Source: CAZOHN01 sp964579325
Lineage (GTDB): Bacteria; Pseudomonadota; Alphaproteobacteria; Rhodobacterales; Rhodobacteraceae
Direction of reading: 5' to 3'
DNA length: 8,941 nt
Assembly: GCA_964579325.1 (NCBI GenBank)
Contig: CAZOHN010000149.1
Location: 1-8,941, forward strand
A program made the position numbers and the translations under genes. A model generated the notes under the pieces. The model saw nothing but the letters and a program-made list of their open reading frames with translations, was not told the origin of the DNA and did no database searches. Shown here piece by piece: positions 1-5,286 of the stretch (the stretch's first letter is position 1; every line of letters starts with the position of its first letter).

Positions 1-658
1 AGGCGATATCGCCGTGCTGGCGCGCCTCGCCCATCGCCGCTATGCGCAACCCGTCGCGCTGGAACTCGCGCGCGAGCTTTTCGATGGCAGCGGGCACGGT
101 GGCCGAGAACATCAGGGTCCGGCGGCTTTCGGGCGCGCTCTTGAGGATGAACTCGAGGTCTTCGCGGAAGCCGAGGTCGAGCATCTCGTCGGCTTCGTCC
201 AGTATCGCGACCCGAAGTTGCACAAGGTCGAGGCCGCCGCGTTCGATATGGTCGCGCAGGCGCCCGGGCGTGCCGACCACGATCTGCGCCCCGCGTTCCA
301 GCGCCCGCCGCTCGGTGCGGTAGTCCATGCCGCCCACGCAGGTCGCGATCCGCGCGCCGGTGCCGGCATAGAGCCAGGTCAGCTCCGCGGCGACCTGCAG
401 GGCGAGTTCTCGCGTGGGTGCGATGGCCAGAGCGAGCGGAAAGACGCCCTCGGCGATCCGGCCATCCTCGCCGAGGAGGTCAGGCGCAACGGAGATGCCG
501 AAGGCCACGGTCTTGCCCGACCCGGTCTGCGCCGAGACCAGAAGGTCCCGTCCCCGGGCGTCCGGCTGCAGCATCGCCCGCTGCACCGAGGTCAGGGTCT
601 CGTAGCCCCGGTCGGCCAGCGCCGCGGCCAATGGCGCGGCAATCTCGGTCTGTGTCAT
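1..658 (-). CDS. DEAD-box ATP-dependent RNA helicase, N-terminal part (runs off the left edge)
   Basis: Partial gene, 219 codons, starting at the ATG whose complement is 656-658. Seen in the translation: a Q-motif-like segment (GYETLTSVQ, residues 18-26, with Ser where Pro is usual), Walker A AQTGSGKT (43-50), motif Ia PTRELA (81-86), GG (109-110), motif Ib TPGR (130-133), motif II DEAD (154-157) and motif III SAT (185-187). This is the complete first RecA-like domain of a cytoplasmic RNA helicase that unwinds short RNA duplexes using ATP, in ribosome assembly or mRNA decay. The second RecA domain and any C-terminal RNA-binding domain lie outside the window, so DeaD/CsdA, DbpA and RhlE types cannot be told apart. 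The upstream CAGGCAG is only a modest ribosome-binding site. It is transcribed away from the YeeE/YedE gene and has no evident link to sulfur oxidation. Confidence 0.95.
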   Translation of the reverse strand, partial: MTQTEIAAPLAAALADRGYETLTSVQRAMLQPDARGRDLLVSAQTGSGKTVAFGISVAPDLLGEDGRIAEGVFPLALAIAPTRELALQVAAELTWLYAGTGARIATCVGGMDYRTERRALERGAQIVVGTPGRLRDHIERGGLDLVQLRVAILDEADEMLDLGFREDLEFILKSAPESRRTLMFSATVPAAIEKLAREFQRDGLRIAAMGEARQHGDIA

Positions 659-682
659 GTGGTTCTGCCTGGGTTGGGCCCT

Positions 683-702
683 CGGGCCGGGTGGACGGCC
701 CG
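683..702 (-). promoter_or_regulatory. Leader hairpin upstream of the helicase gene
   Basis: Perfect 7-bp GC-only inverted repeat: CGGGCCG at 683-689 and CGGCCCG at 696-702, with a 6-nt loop. It lies 25-44 nt upstream of the helicase start, inside the inferred 5' leader. Structured leaders that control translation are known for some cold-inducible RNA helicase genes. In so GC-rich a region such a stem may be chance. Confidence 0.25.
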
Positions 703-755
703 GTCCCGCTCACGCCGGACCCACATCCGCGCGCATGAAGAACAGCCGATCCGTT

Positions 756-784
756 GCCCTATCGCCCGGCTTGGGCAAAGTCAA
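756..784 (-). promoter_or_regulatory. Candidate sigma-70-like promoter for the helicase gene
   Basis: On the minus strand a good -35 (TTGACT, complement of 779-784) is followed by a 17-nt spacer and a weak -10 (TAGGGC, complement of 756-761). Transcription would begin near 749 and leave a leader of about 90 nt before the helicase ATG at 658. The -35 match and spacing are seen; the poor -10 makes this tentative, although weak -10 boxes are common in alphaproteobacteria. Confidence 0.3.
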
Positions 785-852
785 AGGCGGCTGTCCGGTC
801 GCGTCCGCTCGCCGGTAGTGCCATCGCACGCCGCATGGTCCTTCGGCCCGCC

Positions 853-866
853 CTGACATGGATCAA
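853..866 (+). promoter_or_regulatory. FNR/FnrL-type binding site
   Basis: The 14-mer CTGACATGGATCAA matches 8 of the 10 defined positions of the FNR consensus TTGAT-N4-ATCAA. The downstream half is perfect and the upstream half reads CTGAC, a form common among rhodobacterial FnrL sites. Its centre is about 54 bp before the start of the YeeE/YedE gene and about 200 bp from the helicase start. A class II position (-41.5) would put the transcript start near 901 and leave a leader of only about 13 nt, which just holds the ribosome-binding site. Regulation by oxygen or redox state is inferred from the motif alone. Confidence 0.5.
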
Positions 867-889
867 GGTGCGGCCCGCAAAGGTGCGGC
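865..889 (+). repeat. 10-bp direct repeat with 15-bp spacing
   Basis: AAGGTGCGGC occurs at 865-874 and again at 880-889, separated by CCGCA. The first copy overlaps the last two bases of the FNR-like box, and the pair ends just before the ribosome-binding site of the YeeE/YedE gene. It may be a tandem operator or a slipped duplication. No known regulator site of this sequence came to mind. Confidence 0.5.
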
Positions 890-913
890 AGGAAAAGCTC
901 GCGGGAGCGCGGA

Positions 914-1981
914 ATGGACATCGGATTTCTGCTCGATCATCTCGAAGAACACCATGTGGCGGCCCTCTTCGGGTTGCTGGCGGGCGCCGTGTTCGGCGTC
1001 GCCGCGCAACGGTCCTCGTTCTGCCTGAGGGCGGCGACGGTCGAATTCGCGCGCGGGCAACTGGGGCCACGGATGGCGGTCTGGCTGCTTGCCTTCTCGA
1101 CGGCCGTAGCCTGGGTTCAGGGCGCGCGGTTGCTGGGCCTGTTCCGGTCCGAAGACGCGCGGATGATGGCGGTCACCGGGTCCTGGTCCGGCGCGGTGAT
1201 TGGCGGGCTGCTGTTCGGGGCGGGAATGGTCCTGGCGCGGGGCTGCTCGGGACGTCTTCTGGTGCTGGCGGCCACGGGAAACCTGCGATCTCTGGTGTCG
1301 GGGCTGATCTTCGCCGTCGTCGCGCAGATGAGCATCAGCGGCGCGTTGTCGCCGCTGCGCCAGTGGCTTGCGGGGCTCTGGACGACACCGGGCGGAACCA
1401 ACGTCGATCTCATCGCTGCCCTCGGACTGCCGCAGGTCTCGGGCCTCGCGCTCGGGCTGGCGACGGCGGTGCTGGCGCTGGTGCTCGCGCGTCGCAACAG
1501 GATCGGGGCGCGGATCCTGGTGTTCGCCTCGGGTGTCGGCTTCGCCGTGGCGCTTGGCTGGGTGCTGACCTTTGCGCTGGCCCAAAGCGCCTTCGAACCG
1601 GTGACGATCACATCGGCCACGTTTTCCGGCCCTTCCGCCAACATGCTGATGTATTTCCTGGAACCCGCCCCGGAACCGAGCTTCGACATCGGCCTCGTGC
1701 CGGGCGTGTTCCTCGGCGCCTTCCTCGCCGCGGCGCTGGCGCGGGAGCTGAAGTTTCAGGGCTTCGAGGGCGAGGGGCAGATGCGCCGCTCGATGCTGGG
1801 CGCGGTCCTGATGGGCTTCGGCGCGATGCTGGCGGGAGGTTGCGCCATCGGCGCGGGGGTCACCGGCGGGTCGATCTTCGTCGCGACCGCCTGGCTTGCG
1901 CTCCTGTGCATGTGGATCGGCGCGGTCATCACCGATTTCCTCGTCGATCAGGTCGGCGCACGCGGTGCGGCAGCGGCCTGA
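914..1981 (+). CDS. YeeE/YedE family membrane protein, SoxT/TsuA-like sulfur transporter
   Basis: A 355-residue integral inner-membrane protein with about nine hydrophobic segments (roughly 13-31, 54-74, 90-108, 125-143, 175-192, 200-223, 262-280, 295-317, 322-345). The family signatures are visible: RSSFC (Cys37), ARGCSGR (Cys111) and LAGGCAIGAGVTGGS (Cys310), plus Cys332. In characterised TsuA proteins three membrane cysteines carry thiosulfate across, and in other sox clusters a relative is named SoxT; both are family knowledge. Import of thiosulfate or a related sulfur compound is therefore inferred. The start is well supported: GGGAG at 903-907 lies 6 nt before the ATG. It is a two-motif full-length form rather than the split half-size type. 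No TusA/TsuB-like partner gene lies beside it here. It stands opposite the sox operon, so it has its own promoter, probably with the FNR-like box upstream. The family is certain; the substrate is not. Confidence 0.85.
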   Translation: MDIGFLLDHLEEHHVAALFGLLAGAVFGVAAQRSSFCLRAATVEFARGQLGPRMAVWLLAFSTAVAWVQGARLLGLFRSEDARMMAVTGSWSGAVIGGLLFGAGMVLARGCSGRLLVLAATGNLRSLVSGLIFAVVAQMSISGALSPLRQWLAGLWTTPGGTNVDLIAALGLPQVSGLALGLATAVLALVLARRNRIGARILVFASGVGFAVALGWVLTFALAQSAFEPVTITSATFSGPSANMLMYFLEPAPEPSFDIGLVPGVFLGAFLAAALARELKFQGFEGEGQMRRSMLGAVLMGFGAMLAGGCAIGAGVTGGSIFVATAWLALLCMWIGAVITDFLVDQVGARGAAAA

Positions 1982-2003
1982 GCGGAGAGAAGTCGCGGTG
2001 TTC

Positions 2004-2026
2004 AGCCTGCCCGCCCGAGACAGGCT
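2004..2026. terminator. Weak hairpin between convergent genes
   Basis: AGCCTG at 2004-2009 pairs with CAGGCT at 2021-2026 across an 11-nt loop. It lies in the 44-nt gap between the stop codons of two converging genes and touches the second stop. A bidirectional terminator would be expected here, but the stem is only 6 bp and no T-run follows on either strand. Confidence 0.2.
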
Positions 2027-3249
2027 CAGGGGGCGCGTTCGGCCACGATCCGGCACGGCGGCGGGTCGATGAAGGCCTTGCGCAACGCAAAGGCATCGTT
2101 GCCGCGCCGCGAATGGTAGGCGCACCAGTCGGCGGCGGACTGACGGGCACTCTCGACATCCGCGAACCCGTATGAGGTTCCCCACCCCCCGAAAGGCCCG
2201 ATGGCGAAGGCCCCTGCGCCGGGCAAGGCCTGCCAGGCCTCGAAGGCTTCCATCATGGCGGGCATGACGACAAGCGCGCCTTCGGCCGCTGCAGTACGGG
2301 GTTCCCGCACCGCCGCAAGGGTGCAAGGCGGCGCGTTCAGGCGGCGCTCGGCCTCGCACAGCGCAAGCGCCATGGATGCCGCAACCTCTGGCCAGCCTCC
2401 GCCATTGATCCAACCCATGGCCCCGTCGCCGTTCGATGCCCGCGTCCCGTACAACCTGCCGGGGTCCGGCAGCAAACGCGACAGGAAGGCCCGGTCATGA
2501 ACCACAAGCCGCAGCCCGTCCGACCCCAGCGATTGCAACGGCGCATGGGCAACGGTGAAGGGCGCCGGATAAAGCGGTGCCTTCGGGCGCAGATCCGTGA
2601 CATCAAGATCGCGCAAGGACATGATCGTGCAGCGCGGCGAGTCCACGCCCGGCGGTGTCCGCTCGGACTGGCGCCGCGCCTCGCATTCCAGCACCGCGCG
2701 GGCGCTGGCCTTGCGAGCGGCGTCGAGTTTCGCGGAACTGTGCCCGGTGCCCCAGGCCCCCGCGCCGCCGATGGCCAGGACGTTCTGGCCGGTAACAACG
2801 GGCCATTCTGCCCCGACGCGCCGCGCGATTTCGGGGCGCAAGAGCAGGTTTGGGCGCCCGGTCGCACCGGAGTCCGGCTCATGCACGGGTTGGCGTGTGG
2901 CCAGAACCCGGCAGTTCGCACCGCACACCGCCAGCGCGTAGCGAATGGCGAGGTCGCGCGAATGAGCATCGGACCACAGGCCCGACTGCCCGTCAGGGCC
3001 TTCGGCATAGGCGGCGAAATACGAGGCCCCGTCCAGCGCGGCCTCGGCGCGCGCCAGGCTGCCCGGATCAACGCCGGGCTCGGCCATGGTCCGGGCTTCA
3101 TCTCCCGCATAGGCCAGCGCATGAGGCTCCATCCGCGCTGCCGGGTAAGGCGCCGATGGTTCATCGCTTCCGAGCGACGCCAGAAGAGCGGCACCGAAGA
3201 TGCCCGACAGGACGGCAAGGAACCAAGGTTTCGTGGCAAGACCGGACAT
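2026..3249 (-). CDS. Unrecognised exported or membrane-anchored protein with four cysteine-paired repeats
   Basis: A 407-residue protein of unknown function. Residues about 8-26 (FLAVLSGIFGAALLASLG) form a signal peptide or signal anchor, which favours the ATG at 3249 over an in-frame TTG 30 nt upstream. The body holds four degenerate repeats. Each has a Gly/Trp-rich stretch, then an Ala-rich helix ending in Cys, a variable loop, and a second Cys before a hydrophobic strand. The pairs are Cys109/113, 189/207, 298/309 and 376/399, and GAWGTGHSS and GGWGTSYGF mark repeats 2 and 4. This layout resembles DUF4189-like small secreted domains, a comparison by eye only. The paired cysteines suggest disulphides in the periplasm. 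It lies downstream of soxH on the same strand with a 108-nt gap that holds two hairpins, so it may be read separately. The ribosome-binding site is poor (AGGG 12-13 nt before the ATG). No enzyme motif was seen. Confidence 0.7.
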   Translation of the reverse strand: MSGLATKPWFLAVLSGIFGAALLASLGSDEPSAPYPAARMEPHALAYAGDEARTMAEPGVDPGSLARAEAALDGASYFAAYAEGPDGQSGLWSDAHSRDLAIRYALAVCGANCRVLATRQPVHEPDSGATGRPNLLLRPEIARRVGAEWPVVTGQNVLAIGGAGAWGTGHSSAKLDAARKASARAVLECEARRQSERTPPGVDSPRCTIMSLRDLDVTDLRPKAPLYPAPFTVAHAPLQSLGSDGLRLVVHDRAFLSRLLPDPGRLYGTRASNGDGAMGWINGGGWPEVAASMALALCEAERRLNAPPCTLAAVREPRTAAAEGALVVMPAMMEAFEAWQALPGAGAFAIGPFGGWGTSYGFADVESARQSAADWCAYHSRRGNDAFALRKAFIDPPPCRIVAERAP

Positions 3250-3277
3250 GCGGCTGCAGTACCCTGCGACCGTGGTC

Positions 3278-3311
3278 AAAAATGGACAAGATCAGGCCTA
3301 GGTCTTGATCT
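3278..3311 (-). terminator. Candidate hairpin plus T-run after the sox operon
   Basis: AGATCA at 3289-3294 and TGATCT at 3306-3311 form a 6-bp inverted repeat with an 11-nt loop containing CCTAGG. Read on the minus strand it is followed, after 6 nt, by five T residues (3282-3278). An alternative stem, CAAGA/TCTTG, can also form. It may end or weaken sox transcription before the next gene. The displaced T-run and short stem keep confidence low, and the dyad could equally be a protein-binding site. Confidence 0.3.
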
Positions 3312-3327
3312 GCGCCGGTCGTTTCCT

Positions 3328-3348
3328 GCGGCAATCCGGGATCGCCGC
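3328..3348 (-). terminator. GC-rich hairpin directly after soxH
   Basis: In the minus-strand transcript GCGGCGATC pairs with GATTGCCGC in a 9-bp stem with a 3-nt loop (CCG), starting 9 nt past the soxH stop codon. One pair is G-U in the minus-strand RNA but would be an A-C mismatch in plus-strand RNA, so the structure favours the sox transcript. No T-run follows directly, so it is more likely a 3'-end stabiliser or part of a compound terminator with the next hairpin. Confidence 0.4.
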
Positions 3349-3357
3349 CCCCCAGGC

Positions 3358-4299
3358 CTATTCGAATTCCATCTCGGCGTAGACGACGCCCGCGTTCTTT
3401 GTCGCCAGTTCCTCGAACGTGTCGAGGTGCGCCCATTGCGACTGGTCGACGTAGTAGGCGCCCGCAAGGTCGCCGCCGTCCTCTATATGCGCGCCGATCT
3501 TCTCGCGCAGGTCGACAAGGTAGTCGCGCGTGTAGCGCGTGACCTGCGCGAGGTTGGTCGGGTGGCCGTGGCCGGGGATGACATAGGTCGGGTTCAGGGC
3601 CGCGAAAGCCGTCTCCCAGGTCTCGATCCAGCATGACGTGCAGGTTCCCTCGAAGATCGGCGGCATCCGTTCGTGGAAGGCGATGTCGCCCGCGATCATC
3701 ATCGACCATTGCGGGATCCACACCTGCGTGTCGCCGGGCGAGTGCGCCGGGCCGAGATGAAGGACCTCGACGGTAACTTCACCCATCTCGATCACCTTGC
3801 GGTCGGTGAAGGTCTCGGTCGGCAGCGCGATCACGGTCCCCTCGGCGTTCTCGCGGGCATAGCGCTCAAGCGCGGCAAGGTCCTGGCCCGAACCGTCGGC
3901 GAATTCCTCCGCCGCCTCCTCGTGGGCGAGGACCGGCACGCCTTGCGCGGCCCAGTAGCCGTTGCCGAGCATCGAATGGCCCTGCCCGTTCTCGTTGATC
4001 AGAAGCTTCACCGGCTGGTCCGTGACCGCCCGGATCTCGGCGTGCAGCGCCTCGGCGAGCTTCCACGAGGCACCGCCGTTGACGACGATCACCCCGTCGC
4101 CGGTCACGATGAAGCTGAGGTTGTTGTTGTGGCCCGCGTTCTCGTAGGTCGGCGGCGCGGTGGCGCCGATGGCCGACCAGACATGCGGGATGACCTCGAC
4201 GGGTTTGGAGTAGAGGACCGACTGCGGATACTGGTCGGGGATGTCCTCGGAGCCCAGCGCGGGACTGGCCGCGAGGACCATGATCAGGGCGGTTCGCAT
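3358..4299 (-). CDS. soxH: SoxH-like exported metallo-beta-lactamase-fold protein with degenerate metal site
   Basis: A 313-residue protein with a Sec-type signal (MRTALIMVLAASPALG) and a metallo-beta-lactamase fold. The order of segments matches SoxH and the quinoprotein-relay zinc hydrolases: IVVNGGASW (71-79), INENGQGHSMLGN (101-113), GPAHSPGD (183-190, His186), AGD (203-205, Asp205) and IPGHGHPT (241-248, His244). The segment that normally reads HxHxDH reads Asn104-x-Gln106-x-His108-Ser109, so four of its ligands are replaced, and the usual Asp after strand VV is Asn74. A CTSC motif (Cys220/223) lies between Asp205 and His244. Start: the ATG at 4299 overlaps the soxG stop by one base (TGATG) and has GGAGGAGG upstream. 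A GTG at 4302 is too close to that site. In Paracoccus soxH is the last gene of the cluster, and I know of no firm substrate. The role is unknown; normal zinc hydrolase activity is doubtful here. Confidence 0.85.
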   Translation of the reverse strand: MRTALIMVLAASPALGSEDIPDQYPQSVLYSKPVEVIPHVWSAIGATAPPTYENAGHNNNLSFIVTGDGVIVVNGGASWKLAEALHAEIRAVTDQPVKLLINENGQGHSMLGNGYWAAQGVPVLAHEEAAEEFADGSGQDLAALERYARENAEGTVIALPTETFTDRKVIEMGEVTVEVLHLGPAHSPGDTQVWIPQWSMMIAGDIAFHERMPPIFEGTCTSCWIETWETAFAALNPTYVIPGHGHPTNLAQVTRYTRDYLVDLREKIGAHIEDGGDLAGAYYVDQSQWAHLDTFEELATKNAGVVYAEMEFE

Positions 4300-5213
4300 C
4301 ACGCCTCCTCCACGAAGCGATAGCCCGTCTCGGCACGCTCGGCACGGCCGATGCCGCCGCCCGGCAGGTGAAAGCCCACAAGCCGCATCTGCGCACTGGC
4401 GATCTGGTCGAGGAGCGCCACCCGGGTCGCGGCGGCGGCCTCGGCGTCCTGGTCGGAGCCCGAGGCCCAGTCGGGCCGCTCGAAGGCGACATGGTGATTG
4501 CCGATGGCATCGCCGACCACCATGACGCTCTCTGACCCCGCGCGCACCTCGTAGGCGAGGTGCCCCGGCGTATGGCCCGCGGTGAGGCGCGCGGCGACCC
4601 CCGGCAGGACCTCCTCGCCGTCCTCGACGAAGCGCAGGGCATCGGCCACGACCTCCAGCCGCCGGGCGGCGCCGACGGCAAAGGCGGTGCGGGCCTCGCC
4701 GATGCTGTCCACGGTCGCCGGATCGGTCCAGTAGTCGAACTCGGCGCGGCCGATCATGAGCGCGGCGTTGGGAAACAGCGGCTCGTCGAAGTCGTCGAGC
4801 AGGCCCCAGAGGTGGTCGGGGTGGGCGTGGGTGAAGAGCACGTGGGTGATGTCCTCGGGGGAAAGGCCGATCGCGTCGAGAGCCTCCGGCAGCAGACCCG
4901 CGCTATCCTGGAAGTCAGGCCCCGCCCCGACGTCGAACAGGACGGTGTTCGTTCCGTCGCGCAGCAGCGTCACGTTGCAGGGTGGCGTGAGTGTGTCGGT
5001 CGGCAGGCCGTATTTGGTGACGATCGCCGTCATCTCGTCCTGTGGCATTCCCCCGAGGATGAAGTCGCCGGGCAGCACAAGGTTGCCGTCAGACAGGGTG
5101 TCGATCCGCACGCTTCCCATCTCAAGCGTCGTTGACGCCCAGACGCGCCGAGGAACGGCCGGCAGCGCAAGGCTGGCGGCAGCGGTTGCAAGGAGCGTGC
5201 GGCGGGTGATCAT
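4299..5213 (-). CDS. soxG: SoxG, Tat-exported metallo-beta-lactamase-fold hydrolase
   Basis: A 304-residue protein beginning with a twin-arginine signal (TRRTLLATAAASLALP, residues 3-18), so it is probably exported folded with its metal. All metallo-beta-lactamase ligands are present: THAHPDH (128-134) with His129, His131, Asp133 and His134, then His214 in TAGHTPGH, Asp235 in VVGDAIG and His282 in FHLPGGG. A binuclear zinc or iron site is expected. In Paracoccus soxG lies between soxF and soxH and is described as a periplasmic metallohydrolase whose substrate is not settled. Thioesters, polysulfides or persulfides are conceivable but unproven. The start at 5213 is chosen because the signal peptide begins there and GAGG lies 5 nt upstream. 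The open frame extends 50 codons further but without signal-like sequence. It is 73 nt downstream of soxF and overlaps soxH by one base. Confidence 0.88.
   Translation of the reverse strand: MITRRTLLATAAASLALPAVPRRVWASTTLEMGSVRIDTLSDGNLVLPGDFILGGMPQDEMTAIVTKYGLPTDTLTPPCNVTLLRDGTNTVLFDVGAGPDFQDSAGLLPEALDAIGLSPEDITHVLFTHAHPDHLWGLLDDFDEPLFPNAALMIGRAEFDYWTDPATVDSIGEARTAFAVGAARRLEVVADALRFVEDGEEVLPGVAARLTAGHTPGHLAYEVRAGSESVMVVGDAIGNHHVAFERPDWASGSDQDAEAAAATRVALLDQIASAQMRLVGFHLPGGGIGRAERAETGYRFVEEA
4304..4311 (-). promoter_or_regulatory. Ribosome-binding site that fixes the soxH start
   Basis: GGAGGAGG on the minus strand (complement of 4304-4311) lies 4 nt from the ATG at 4299 and only 1 nt from the GTG at 4302, so it supports the ATG. 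It sits inside the last codons of soxG, so soxH translation is probably coupled to soxG. Confidence 0.6.
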
Positions 5214-5235
5214 GGTTGCCTCGCATGAAGAAAGC

Positions 5236-5269
5236 GCGGGCACCCGCGAGGGAGGTCGCAGGCGCCCGC
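5236..5269 (-). promoter_or_regulatory. Hairpin between soxF and soxG
   Basis: In the minus-strand RNA GCGGGCGCC (complement of 5261-5269) pairs with GGTGCCCGC (complement of 5236-5244), giving a 9-bp stem with one G-U pair and a 16-nt loop. It is followed by GCTTTCTTC, a partly T-rich stretch. It could act as a partial terminator or as a barrier to exonucleases that sets the level of soxG-soxH below that of the upstream genes. Not tested. Confidence 0.35.
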
Positions 5270-5286
5270 AGTCGGGGAGGAAGGGG

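Noticed and set aside
14..856. A 280-codon plus-strand frame opposite the helicase gene
   Set aside because: The minus strand encodes the full DEAD-box motif series, so this is a shadow.
2004..2026. Strong Rho-independent terminator between the convergent genes
   Set aside because: Stem is only 6 bp with an 11-nt loop and no T-run on either side; kept only as a weak hairpin.
754..2175. A 473-codon plus-strand frame overlapping the YeeE/YedE gene in another frame
   Set aside because: Low-complexity Arg/Gly/Ala product; the overlapping frame has transmembrane segments, family motifs and a good ribosome-binding site.
3250..3279. TTG start 30 nt upstream for the repeat protein
   Set aside because: No ribosome-binding site precedes it; the ATG at 3249 places the signal anchor correctly at the N-terminus.
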